A DNA stretch of 64,000 nucleotides, from NCBI RefSeq assembly GCF_017654505.1, contig NC_054569.1, forward strand, positions 5,742,608 through 5,806,607, in the 5' to 3' direction. A model generated the notes under the pieces. The model saw nothing but the letters and a program-made list of their open reading frames with translations. It made no database searches and was not told the origin of the DNA. Position 1 is the stretch's first letter. Each line of letters begins with the position of its first letter. Shown here piece after piece: positions 47,706-59,595 of this stretch. Origin of the DNA: Polyodon spathula. Lineage: Eukaryota > Chordata > Actinopteri > Acipenseriformes > Polyodontidae. The translations under genes were made by a program, and so were the position numbers.

Positions 47706-50609
47706 ACTGTGTGGAGACTTTGTGGAATGTCTTGGAACACTTAGGGCTCTATTCTCTGGGTTCTGCGCCAGTCTAACATGAACTCCAGTATTATAATGAA
47801 GGTGAAAAACACCTGAACATTTCTATAAAACACCATTACTGAACTCTAATTAGTGTTGAGTAGTTTATGAGGGCTCAATGACAATGCCTCCTGTAGCCAG
47901 GCTGGGCAGAGCCTTCATTGACTTGCTTCCTCAAACTCCCTGCTCCCCAAACAAAGGATTTTCTCCCTCTTATATGCATGTGGCAATCCCCAAATTGGCA
48001 ATCGATTATCCAGTTTGGGAATGGCCACAGTCCACACATTTCTGCAGGGATGGGAATGAACCCCATCCCCTCCTAAGCCCCAACACACACATTATTAACA
48101 CAGGCAGGGCTTCTGTCATTAAAATACAACATCCGGAAATCCACAAAACAGTGCAGCTGTCTTGAATGGGTTTCATGGTAATCTGGTCCCTTTGCTTTAT
48201 TATATGTGTTGAAAACTGATTTGCATCAGACATACTGGAATTGACTTCAATAAACATGACTGATGAGATTTATGTAGATGTTGACCTGTTTGAAACCGAA
48301 GTGTACACGAGATACCGAATGAGTCTGAATCGGACACCAGTGATCAATTAAAGTGAAACGAGGCAAAAATAAGAATTCAAATCAATTCAAAACTTGCCGT
48401 TCTGATCGCTCTGCTGCTTCTCCCTGGACTACAGCGTGAAAAAGGATTTGGGTCGCTCTTAAAAGAGACTTTGGTGGTTAAATGCTTTGTTTCCGCTGCC
48501 CCCGTCTCTGTGTGTTCTTCTCTGGTCGGTTGCATCTCCTGCCCTGCCTGATGCCACGGGTCCCTCCCCCTGCGCAGCTCTGTGGTCTGATGCAGAGTAT
48601 TTATAAATGCATCTCAACAATTCCAGCCGTACCTTTCTCTCCACATCAATGTGTCCAGGTACGATGGTATCGTCTCTTCTGCTGTGCCCTGCTTTGCTTT
48701 AAATTGTTTCTTAACATGGGCCCAGTAGTTCTCCACGCTGTCCAGCCATGAACTGCAAAGTCAGTTTGATAAGCAGATGATTTATGAACTGTGGAGGGCA
48801 CTCAGGGCTCCAGTGAAAGATAAATTTGGCCGGAAGTCTCCGCTGTGCCCGATGGCTACCTGCTTGAGGCCGGCTGGAAATGCATGAACAGTTACATGCA
48901 TCCCAGTGCCGCGGACAGGAAGTGGCTGTGGCCACCTCACCAAAAAAAGACGAGGCTGCCAAACCATGAATGAATAATAATAAATAATTAACATGCTCCA
49001 CAGTGGCACTCTGCCACCTATCCCCCAAATTTAATGAAAATCAGCAGCTGAGACAGGGCCCGTCCCCCAGACAATGACTGCACCAGAGAGAGAGCCCAGC
49101 CTCTCCAACCCGACCACTAACCCCGCAGAACTGAATACGAACCGCTCAGCATTCAGGTAAGGAAAACCCCCTACTCACTATATTTTGTATTTTTTAGGGG
49201 GAAACCTCAGGAAATCCGTGGCTGAGGGCAGCCCTTCCTCCAGGCTCTAAGCGGTTAACTCCCGTTTCGACTTCCCAGCGCTGGACTCAGCAGCCGAAAC
49301 AAAAATAAGCGACAAGAAAGAAGAACACACAGAGCTTTTACACGCTTGCTGACGACGTTTTGGTTAGGGTGGATTCTCCAAGTTTACAATTCTTAGCTCA
49401 GTTTTAGGCAGAAGGGTATTCAATAACAAATACTTTTTTGTTAATTAAAAAATGCTTTTACTTTATTTTTTCAAATTAGTAAGTTATCCATTTTATAAGT
49501 GCAATAAGGCACTTGAGGGTGTGTGATATACGCTGATATCACCACGCCCCGGGCAGCTGAAGAATGGAGCTAGTGAGTATGAATAAATAAGAAAAAGCAA
49601 GTCACAGGTGTGCTGTGCTCGCCCTCAGCCAGCCACAGTGTAATAAGAGACGTCTTCCACACCCTGGAGAGGGTCACTGCGCTTAGAAAAAATACAGAAA
49701 ACAAAAAACAACAACATGGTGAGTTTGTAATGAAGCTTTCTGCAATGTTTCCATCAGCCAGTGCTGAACAGGTCACATACTTTGTCATTAGAAGCTACAA
49801 ATTTGCTGGAAAAACACAATACTGCAGAGTACAATTCTTTTTCTTTTTTGAGTGCAGTTTGAAAATGTAGCAGCTTATTTACATGTTTTATACACTTTGG
49901 AAAGTAAAGTTCACATTTAAAATTACAGTTTCACCTGCACAATAATCACGCTCTGCACCTTTATTTTTTCTTGTCGTTGTTAAGATGCAACGCGCCCGAT
50001 CTGCACCCAGATTCTAGACTGCAGTCCGGGGCTTTACAGGAACTATCGCCGTGGCCAGAGAGACCGAGATTGTGAGATTTTAAACCAAATAAACCCACTA
50101 ACTTGATTTATCTTCAGAGGTGATTTATCTTCATGCTAGCATGAACATGCATAACTGTCAATCACCTCTTCCAATCATAAAGGTGCCCTGTCAATCATTA
50201 GGACTCATGTCAAATGCTAACACTTATCTGGTAGAGTTCGTAACTATTTGATCACCTGGTAGCAACTGGGGGTCATAATTGCAAATCGCTTTCTCTATGT
50301 GAGAATGCAAGACAGCTTAACTGATAATTAGTTCATCGCTACAGAAAGCTTGGAGCTTTCTCTTAATGTAGTTTTTTTTTTTTTTTTTTTCCCAGCAGCA
50401 GTATTCGTGATTGTTATGTAAGACTCGTTTATATTATTTTGTTTCAAGAAAATGTTCAAGCAAAGTTTCTGATGTTTTGGACACATTATTTGCTTTTGGT
50501 GTCTTTATTGCCGCATGGTTGACTCCGCTGCGTTCATTTTGCAATGTAAGCAGGATTGTGATCAGTATTTGGGTTTTGGTCATCTTTGCACCGCTACATG
50601 ATATTTGAT
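47706..50609. other. Gene-free flank downstream of gene B
   Basis: To 50121 this matches 2346-4736; from 50122 to the gap it is unique. A T run lies at 50371-50390. No gene supported. Confidence 0.55.
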
Positions 50610-51109
50610 NNNNNNNNNNNNNNNNNNNNNNNNNNNNNNNNNNNNNNNNNNNNNNNNNNNNNNNNNNNNNNNNNNNNNNNNNNNNNNNNNNNNNNNNNNN
50701 NNNNNNNNNNNNNNNNNNNNNNNNNNNNNNNNNNNNNNNNNNNNNNNNNNNNNNNNNNNNNNNNNNNNNNNNNNNNNNNNNNNNNNNNNNNNNNNNNNNN
50801 NNNNNNNNNNNNNNNNNNNNNNNNNNNNNNNNNNNNNNNNNNNNNNNNNNNNNNNNNNNNNNNNNNNNNNNNNNNNNNNNNNNNNNNNNNNNNNNNNNNN
50901 NNNNNNNNNNNNNNNNNNNNNNNNNNNNNNNNNNNNNNNNNNNNNNNNNNNNNNNNNNNNNNNNNNNNNNNNNNNNNNNNNNNNNNNNNNNNNNNNNNNN
51001 NNNNNNNNNNNNNNNNNNNNNNNNNNNNNNNNNNNNNNNNNNNNNNNNNNNNNNNNNNNNNNNNNNNNNNNNNNNNNNNNNNNNNNNNNNNNNNNNNNNN
51101 NNNNNNNNN
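50610..51109. other. Assembly gap, 500 N
   Basis: Exactly 500 N. The sequences on its two sides are unrelated. Confidence 1.
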
Positions 51110-51321
51110 TTAAACAGGACGGTACGTGTGTGTTTATTATTTACAGTGCTTCAAAAAAACAATAAAACAAACAAAAAACAATAAACAAACAAAAGCCTAA
51201 TTCCTAAATTACTAACTATACAAGTAGGTTTCTCTAACTAACAGTCCGGGCAGCTAAGCTGCTTCACAGCTCCAAAACACCAGGACTCTCAAGTCCTACC
51301 TTGCACAAAGACTCAGTTCTA

Positions 51322-51704
51322 ACAGCTCACAGCTCACAGCTCACAGCCCACAGCTCACAGCTCACAGCCCACAGCACACAGCTCACAGCTCACAGCACAC
51401 AGCTCACAGCTCACAGCCCACAGCACACAGCTCACAGCCCACAGCTCACAGCACACAGCTCACAGCACACAGCTCACAGCTCACAGCTCACAGCTCACAG
51501 CTCACAGCTCACAGCCCACAGCTCACAGCTCACAGCTCACAGCCCACAGCCCACAGCTCACAGCTCACAGCCCACAGCTCACAGCCCACAGCTCACAGCC
51601 CACAGCTCACAGCACACAGCTCACAGCCCACAGCTCACAGCACACAGCCCACAGCTCACAGCTCACAGCTCACAGCCCACAGCACACAGCCCACAGCTCA
51701 TAGC
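51322..51704 (+). repeat. 7-bp microsatellite-like array (cacagct/cacagcc/cacagca)
   Basis: About 54 heptamers cacagcN with irregular alternation of T, C and A at the last position. The 144-codon frame through it is an artefact. Confidence 0.97.
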
Positions 51705-51884
51705 TTTGGACTCTTTGACTAATGCATGTTATTAGATGAACAATTATTATTATCATAATGCTTCAAAAACACTGGAGCCGCACTCTGTCCAAGGAGCTGA
51801 ACCCGGAAGAGCAGCCAGTAATATACTGAAATATATACTAAATATATCCTGAAAGCACCGAAGCCATATTCTCACCCAAGTACT

Positions 51885-52200
51885 TGGAGTATACCACGTT
51901 TATATTTCAAATCGGCAATTATTTTTACCCCTGTTTTCTCCCAGTTTGGAATATCCATTGTTTTTAAGACCATTGAGTCTCAACCCCTGTAGAGAAGTAC
52001 ACAAGTCCTTCGAAACGGACGCTGTCAGGCCGCCTGCTTTCCTTCACTCTGCAAGTCAACAGTGAAGCCAACCGGGCGTGTTGCATCGGAGGAAACACAT
52101 TCCCGCCTCACAGCCCAGCCGGCCACCGTAGGAGTCTCTGGTGCGGAGTGACACAAGGATTACCTGTGCCAGGTCTGTTGTGAAGGGCACTATATTAAAT
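51885..52200 (-). mobile_element. SINE-like repeat, minus orientation
   Basis: Shares, in inverse orientation, the landmarks of the SINE at 62347-62740 (caaattattggcgatt-like tail region, ggcggcctgacagcgtccgt block, gactcctacggtggccgg block). It is diverged and lacks a clear head. Confidence 0.5.
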
Positions 52201-53389
52201 AAAGATCTGTAACACTCATTGCGTTAGTATATTCAATAGTAACTAAACATGTACAAAGAACAATTTACATAAGTAGGCTGTAAAGCTCTTGAATAAATAT
52301 TTAATTTATACTGTAGAAATTACTACATTGTTATTATACATTTTTGTATTACAGTGCATCAGTAAATTACATATATAATGTTGTGAAAAAACAAAAATAT
52401 TAATAAGGGAGGGAAGAGGAACAAAAAACTGAGCCAAGTCTTCCCTTCTTCAGCGAGTATAAAGAGTTTATCAGTTTAATTGAATAGTGTCCTCTGTATT
52501 TAGGCACTAAGACAGAAGACCTGGACAAACAAAAATACCACTCTGCTTTCCGCTACGCAATTCAACAGCATTAGTGTATGCTGGCGTCAACACCAGAGAT
52601 TCACCTTCAGCGATCTTCAACTCAGCCTCTAATACAGAGTGATGTAGTGGAGAGGCAGTCTCGAAAAGCTGGCTGAGTTTCAAGACAACCGTAATGATAT
52701 TTATACATATTGTAAACTGTCATTCCTAAGCAGATGTTTAGGTCAGTGAAAAGCACTTATTGGACCCCTGACTGAAAAAGCCTTCAGCCTCTTGTTCCCT
52801 GTTGAAGGGTGGTCGTACGCCGATATGTAAATTGTTGATTTAGGTATTGACACTAGTACTTTGACGCTAGTCTCACAAACCTTTCTCCTTCTTGTTTAAG
52901 TCTGGATCTTTGCCAGATGTTGTCTGCACAAGATGTTTGTTTTCTCTATATTGGATCTTCCCCACATTGAACTCAGGAAGTAACCAAACCATCTCCAAGG
53001 TCCAGTGACGTCTCATCATCATGTGGTTCAAATATCCTTCCATTCTTCAGTAGAAACTAAATAAATCTCTACAGCTGTGTAGTATATGGGATTCTCTGGT
53101 CAGAATGTTAGCAGGTCAGCTTGGCTTCACAATTCACATATAGTCACATTAAACCTTTAATTTCACATGTTTCAACATATAGTATACAGCACATCTAAAC
53201 TGATGAGAATCCATTTAGAAATTAAACTACTTCAACAATACGCCTTTTCTAACATCTCCTGTCTGTGTGATTTCTCTTAACTTTACAGGAAATGTATTTA
53301 CAGTGAGAGTAATTGAAAGCAAGTCATACTTTCTACAGTCACTTCATACTTAGACATAGCTTTTCAGAGTTCAGCATGAGGGGAATGGT
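52201..53389. other. No gene or repeat recognised
   Basis: AT-rich sequence without open frames of note. Confidence 0.5.
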
Positions 53390-53585
53390 GCAGTTTCCTC
53401 CTCATCAGTGTTCCCATGTTCTCATCACTGTGTTTTGTGCAGTTTCCTCCTCATCAGTGTTCCCATGTTCTCATCACTGTGTTTTGTGCAGTTTCTCATC
53501 AGTGTTCCCATGTTCTCATCACTGTGTTTTGTGCAGTTTCCTCATCAGTGTTCCCATGTTCTCATCACTGTGTTTTGTGATTCCC
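53390..53585 (+). repeat. 45-50-bp tandem repeat, 4 copies
   Basis: The unit contains tcatcagtgttcccatgttc and tcatcactgtgttttgtgc; gttccc recurs at 53409, 53459, 53504 and 53550. Confidence 0.93.
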
Positions 53586-53654
53586 TTTCACCTCAAATCA
53601 TTAATTCCAATGTACCTCCTAATGCTGTTCCCAGTGCAGCTCCTATAAACATTC

Positions 53655-54122
53655 CTGCCGCAGCTGCTAATGGGTCTGATACTGCTCCAGCTGCTAATGG
53701 GTCTGATACTGCTGCAGCTGCTAATGGGTCTGATACTGCTGCAGCTGCTAATGGGTCTGATACTGCCGCAGCTGCTAATGGGTCTGATACTGCTGCAGCT
53801 GCTAATGGGTCTGATACTGCCGCAGCTGCTAATGGGTCTGATACTGCTGCAGCTGCTAATGGGTCTGATACTGCTGCAGCTGCTAATGGGTCTGATACTG
53901 CCGCAGCTGCTAATGGGTCTGATACTGCCGCAGCTGCTAATGGGTCTGATACTGCCGCAGCTGCTAATGGGTCTGATACTGCCGCAGCTGCTAATGGGTC
54001 TGATACTGCTCCAGCTGCTAATGGGTCTGATACTGCTCCAGCTGCTAATGGGTCTGATACTGCCGCAGCTGCTAATGGGTCTGATACTGCCGCAGCTGCT
54101 AATGGGTCTGATACTGCTGCAG
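53655..54122 (+). repeat. 27-bp minisatellite (gcagctgctaatgggtctga)
   Basis: About 17 units with variation at tgct/tgcc and gcagct/ccagct. The unit is nine codons long and keeps all frames open; the predicted NGSDTAAAA peptide is an artefact unless transcription is shown. Confidence 0.97.
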
Positions 54123-55405
54123 CTCACTCTGCTCTTCTCTGGGAGGTGCAGGGCATCCCCCTCCCTCTCAGTCTGCTCTTCTCTGGGTCTGGGTATCCCC
54201 CTCCCTCTCACTCTGCTCTTCTCTGGGAGGTGCAGGGTATCCCCCTCCCTCTCACTCTGCTCTTCTCTGGGAGGTGCCTGGGTATCCCCCTCCCTCTCAC
54301 TCTGCTCTTGGGTCTGATGCTGCCGCCCCTCCCTCTCACTCTGCTCTTCTCTGGGAGGTGCCTGGGTATCCCCCTCCCTCTCACTCTGCTCTTCTCTGGG
54401 AGGTGCCTGGGTATCCCCCTCCCTCTCACTCTGCTCTTCTCTGGGAGGTGCAGGGTATCCCCCTCCCTCTCACTCTGCTCTTCTCTGGGAGGTGCCTGGG
54501 TATCCCCCTCCCTCTCAGTCTGCTCTTCTCTGGGAGGTGCTAATGGGTATCCCCCTCCAGCTGCTCTTGGGTCTGATCTGCTCTGGGAGGTGCCTGGGTC
54601 TCCCCCTCCCTCTCACTCTGCTCTTCTCTGGGAGGTGCCTGGGCTGCTAATCCCTCTCATACTGCTCTTCTCTGGGAGGTGCCTGGGTATCCCCCTCCCT
54701 CTCAGCTGCTCTTCTCTGGGAGGTCTGGGTATCCCCCTCCCTCTCACTCTGCTCTTCTCTGGGAGGTGCCTGGGTATCCCCCTCCCTCTCAGCTGCTCTT
54801 CTCTGGGAGGTGCCTGCTCTTCTCTGGGAGGTATATCCCCCTCCCTCTCACTCTGCTCTTCTCTGGGAGGTGCCTGGGTATCCCCCTCCCTCTCACTCTG
54901 CTCTTCTCTGGGAGGTGCCGGGTATCCCCCTCCCTCTCACTCTGCTCTTCTCTGGGAGGTGCCTGGGTATCCCCCTCCCTCTCACTCTGCTCTTCTCTGG
55001 GAGGTGCCTGGGTATCCCCCTCCCTCTCACTCTGCTCTTCTCTGGGAGGTGCCTGGGTATCCCCCTCCCTCTCACTCTGCTCTTCTCTGGGAGGTGCCTG
55101 GGTATCCCCCTCCCTCTCACTCTGCTCTTCTCTGGGAGGTGCCTGGGTATCCCCCTCCCTCTCACTCTGCTCTTCTCTGGGAGGTGCCTGGGTATCCCCC
55201 TCCCTCTCACTCTGCTCTTCTCTGGGAGGTGCAGGGCATCCCCCTCCCTCTCACTCTGCTCTTCTCTGGGAGGTGCCTGGGTATCCCCCTCCCTCTCACT
55301 CTGCTCTTCTCTGGGAGGTGTGTGGGTATCCCCCTCCCTCTCACTCTGCTCTTCTCTGGCAGGTGCATGGCATCCCCCTCCCTCTCACACTGCTCTTCTC
55401 TGAGG
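54123..55405 (+). repeat. 45-bp minisatellite (ctctgggaggtgcctgggta)
   Basis: About 27 units, each followed by tccccctccctctcactctg and ctctt. Several units in the first third (54175-54190, 54305-54340, 54535-54590, 54640-54665) contain blocks from the adjacent 27-bp array. Open frames on both strands follow from the 15-codon unit. Confidence 0.97.
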
Positions 55406-56722
55406 AGAGGTATGTGTTTGCATATGCGCCAATGTACATATAATATAAACGTGTAGAACAAGCAAAACTTTATGTAAATATGTTAGAATGTATTCCAGCA
55501 TTGTTGCGTTGCTAACGAATTGATTGTGATGAAATAGTAATTTGTTAAGAGTTTTTTTACCGAGTGCTGCAATGTTAGGCTGGCTAGTTTCAGTGCATGC
55601 TAGCAGGGTGTCTGTAGCTTCCCACGTGTAAGCACTCGCTCGCTTTACTTTTCCTCATGTCAGGTGTGCTCTGCGTGCAACATAGAGAAGCTCATCACCA
55701 CTCATTCCATTGTATTCACTGCATTTATTTCATCTAATTTAGGTGTGTTAATCTACAGTTGTATTGTTGTTTATTGCATTTATGTGGCTGAGTTGCCATT
55801 ATTTACATTGTAGCCGGTGGTCTTTTAATGTAATGTGTTTGACACAAAAAAGGTATTTATTTTTATAATCTAGAGCTTTTATCTGAACTATATATTTTAT
55901 TTATAAATATATTATCATTTCTTATTGTTTTATTAGGGGCAATTCCTTTGTCATAGTTTCCTTTTAAAATGTTAAATCTTTGCAGCAGGAATATATATTT
56001 TTCTATAAACTGTAAGCATGTTATTAGTTTTGAGTAATGGTCAGTGAAGTAGCTGTATTACTGTATTATCAATTGAATGCAGCTCAGTCTGTCTTTGGCT
56101 CTACTGAGGAGAGAATAAAAGATCAGAAACCAGCAACCAGTGTCGGGAGTCCTGTTCATTATCCATACACCAGAACACAACGCAGAATCACAGTCAGACG
56201 GGCTACAGAGGGAAGGGATACAAACAGGAGAGTGTAAATAGTAATGGTCATGAAAATATTTATAATTGAGAACTTACCAGTATTGATAGAATGGTGTATA
56301 TGTATCGCGAACATACGTCCATCGTTTTATGAATATGGCCCAAAGTCGCTTGGTTAGAACAGATGCGTTTCTTAAAAGTACATTTTTTTTAACCTGCATG
56401 ATTAGCATCTCATCTGGTCTCATTTATTTTTTTACACAAATTTCAGTCCGTCTCTGATGATTTGGAAGCAGCATTTTAATAATATTAAAAAATATGAAAT
56501 TTAAAAAAAACATGGAATGAAAATAAAATAACAAAAAAAGTTTAATATAAAATAATTTCTGATTTGGAAACTGGTCTTACATGAATCGGACATGCTGTAA
56601 ATTGACCAAAATCTCAAATTTAAACCAGAATATTGTATTTTTTTCATTCATGTTTAAACTTTAAATGTTTGTTTAAATTTTAAATCAACCCACAGCCCGA
56701 TAATAATAATAACAATAATAAC

Positions 56723-56769
<47 letters not shown>

Positions 56770-57060
56770 GGTTTATTTTCTGAGGTCATAATTTTCTTAA
56801 ACATATTTGAATTCAATTGTGCTGAGCTCACAGAAGTGTATTAAATAAACACAAGTAAATAGTCACAAGTTTTCTTTTTAAACACCCAAGGCTTGTTAAT
56901 TAATTCCCTGTAATGTACATTTCCAAAGCAGGCTGGATGCCAGGGGAAAAGAACACTTTTCAGACAGGATCTGTGGCTGTGCAGAATCTGTCCTGAAGAG
57001 GGCAGCCAAGACAAGCATTATACAGCAACACTGAGCAAGAGCGACACACACACAGGCTGA
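55406..57060. other. Gene-poor stretch
   Basis: Contains (AAT)n at 56698-56769. A segment at 56100-56170 (aataaaagatcagaaaccag) resembles the end of an LTR but has no partner. No gene recognised. Confidence 0.5.
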
Positions 57061-57665
57061 GTGCAGCCTCGTTTCTGGATCTGCAGCCCTGCCCAGCACA
57101 GCCTGCCTCCATGTCTCTGGAGCTGCAGCCCAGCCCAGCACAGCCTGCCTCCATGTCTCGAGCGCAGCCCTGCCCAGCACAGCCTGCCTCCATGTCTCGA
57201 GTGCAGCCTCGTCTCTGGAGCTGCAGCCCTGCCCAGCACAGCCTGTCTCCATGTCTCGAGTGCAGCCCTGCCCAGCACAGCCTGCCTCCATGTCTCCAGT
57301 GCAGCCCAGCCCAGCACAGCCTGCCTCCATGTCTCCAGTGCAGCCTCGTCTCTGGAGCTGCAGCCCTGCCCAGCACGGCCTGCCTCCATGTCTCGAGCGC
57401 AGCCCTGCCCAGCACAGCCTGCCTCCATGTCTCGAGTGCAGCCTCGTCTCTGGAGCTGCAGCCCTGCCCAGCACAGCCTGTCTCCATGTCTCGAGTGCAG
57501 CCCTGCCCAGCACATTCTGCCTCCATGTCTCCAGTGCAGCCCAGCCCAGCACAGCCTGCCTCCATGTCTCCAGTGCAGCCTCGTCTCTGGAGCTGCAGCC
57601 CTGCCCAGCACAGCCTGCCTCCATGTCTCGAGTGCAGCCCTGCCCAGCACAGCCTGCCTCCGTGC
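57061..57665 (+). repeat. 39-bp minisatellite with higher-order structure
   Basis: Units of ccctgcccagcacagcctgc and ctccatgtctcgagtgcag, some extended by cctcgtctctggagctgcag. Cgag versus ccag variants and the extension recur in the same order, giving a composite unit of about 235 bp repeated two to three times. Long frames on both strands are artefacts. Confidence 0.95.
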
Positions 57666-58587
57666 CTCTGTTTTGGAAGCAGATCTTAACAATCGATAAC
57701 TTAACAATTTTGTTGACAGAAAGGGTGGTGAACCACTGGAGCAGGTTATCAGATGTGTTATTGAAGCTGAAACACTCTGATCTTTCAAGAAGAGCCTGGA
57801 TGCTGTCAAACAGGATCATATAACCCCTCTCAGTTATTTAGCTAGTCTGCCCAGTGTAAGAGCAATCTGGCTAGCCGTGGATTCCCAGAGGTTGTATTTC
57901 CCCTAACAATCTGTTAGGGGGTTTGCTTTTCCTCTCTGAGTGTCAACACTGGATCACACGAGTAGCAAAAGAGCAAACCAGCAGCGGACAGCCAAGTAAC
58001 CTTTCTTTGTCCTGATACAGGGTTGTAATAAAATAAAAACAAAATGACATATCGAGAAAAAATACATATGTATTATTAGTGTTTCAACAAACTTCCCTAG
58101 TTTGAATAGATCTGGACATTGTCAGAGAAGTGATTGAGTACTTGTACAATCTTCATACAATCGAGTCTGGGCTGCATCTACAGTAACTGGAGCATTATTG
58201 GAGCTGATAGGGAAAGGATTAACTGGTGTGATGTGGTGTGAACCAACTGTATCTATTCTGAGCTCTTACAACATGATTCAATAGGAAATAACAACCTTGC
58301 ACGGTGATCACTCAAACCAGATTGAACTAACTGCTTGTGTATTGATTTGTTTATTGATATGATTATATGATGTCATTCAAAAGTGCAACTCCTTACAGGA
58401 TTATATGGAATAACTTAATATGATACATGGGAAAATGACAGACAGACGGACAATCAGGGTATACAGACAGAGAGACACCTTCATTACATTAACATACTAA
58501 ATAATGTTTCACCACAATTTAACCAAAAAGAGCCTTTATATCCCTTGCACCTAAAATCATTTAAAAACTAAACCATGTTAATACCAA
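57666..58587. other. No gene recognised
   Basis: Contains aattgttaacaatc-like short palindromes only; no feature supported. Confidence 0.4.
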
Positions 58588-59243
58588 GGGGCTGATTCCA
58601 GGATGGGTGCAGAATGCACTGTGGCCGCAATGCAACCGTATTGCAGTAAAAAACACTGTAAAAACTGTGACTTTATAGCCAATAAAAATGTAAGAATAGT
58701 GTTAACCTGACATTGCACCCGCATTCGAATCTCCACTCTGCCATCGTTAAACTATTTAAATAATGCTGAAATTAATTCAAATGAAGAAAAGAGCATGGAA
58801 CTGGGTGGGGATCTGGAATACCAAGCAGAGCAAACATTCTAATGAGATGTCAGGATGGTTGCCTTGCACTGTGGCAATCGGTGCACCTCTCAAAAAAATG
58901 ACGCCTCCTGATAGGAGGTGCACAGTATTGCAGAATCATACAGCTGTAGTACAAAATCACCTTCAGAGGAAGCAGCACATCAATCAGTGAGCAGCCTACA
59001 AATACAAAGTTCAAAAACATTGTTCACATTTAGGGTGTTTCTCTGCTGCTGGGAAAAACAAACTGAATAACCCAATGCAGTCAGCACTCGTAGGCTAGAT
59101 CCTCAGTATTATAACTGCAGTTCTTAATATTCAATACTTCGCATTGGTTTTAAGATGACATAGGGCGCAGTTCTTGGCCGCAAAGCAATCTGGATTTTAC
59201 GGCCACATTTTTTTTGCACTGCACCTATCCTGGAATCAGCCCC
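58588..59243. mobile_element. Non-autonomous DNA transposon (656 bp) with 3-bp target duplication
   Basis: The ends ggggctgattccaggatggg and its inverse ctatcctggaatcagcccc form inverted repeats of about 24 bp with one or two mismatches, flanked by caa on both sides (58585-58587, 59244-59246). The 3-bp duplication and GGGGCTG start recall PIF/Harbinger elements. No transposase is present. Confidence 0.65.
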
Positions 59244-59310
59244 CAAGTTTCATCAAACTAGATGTGCCTTAGAATCATCACATTATCAAGAAAGTGGGCA
59301 AAATACACTA

Positions 59311-59590
59311 TCTGTAGTCCAGTGCATTCTGTAGTCCAGTGCATTCTGTAGTCCAGTGCATTCTGTAGTCCAGTGCATTCTGTAGTCCAGTGCATTCTGT
59401 AGTCTAGTGCATTCTGTAGCCCAGTGCATTCTGTAGTCCAGTGCATTCTGTAGCCCAGTGCATTCTGTAGTCCAGTGCATTCTGTAGTCTAGTGCATTCT
59501 GTAGTCCAGTGCATTCTGTAGTCCAGTGCATTCTGTAGTCCAGTGCATTCTGTAGTCCAGTGCATTCTGTAGCCCAGTGCATTCTGCAGC
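59311..59590 (-). repeat. 17-bp minisatellite in the GIMAP 3' UTR
   Basis: About 16 units of tgtagtccagtgcattc (plus strand) with variants agtcta and agccca. The array begins within about ten bases after the GIMAP stop codon (minus strand), so it forms the start of the 3' UTR if transcribed. Confidence 0.96.
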
Positions 59591-59595
59591 GCTGT

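Larger units (their letters stand above)
45510..50121 (+). repeat. Segmental duplication, copy 2 (partner 1-4736)
   Basis: Base 45510 aligns with base 1; similarity ends after 50121. It contains gene B exons from the transmembrane helix onward, LTRs at 46675-47127 and 47249-47705, the 95-bp repeat (46170-46388) and the same gene-free flank. Confidence 0.93.

Noticed and set aside
51301..51735. A 144-codon frame rich in Thr-Ala-His-Ser
   Set aside because: It is a heptamer repeat; three units make seven codons and keep the frame open.
53408..55456. A 682-codon open frame that could be taken for a large repetitive protein
   Set aside because: It runs through two minisatellites whose units are multiples of three and are open in several frames on both strands; it has no non-repetitive domain, and the flanking sequence gives no splice or promoter support.
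56896..57823. Cysteine-rich 200-300-codon frames on both strands
   Set aside because: They arise from the 39-bp array at 57061-57665; both strands are equally open and no cysteine-rich family fits.
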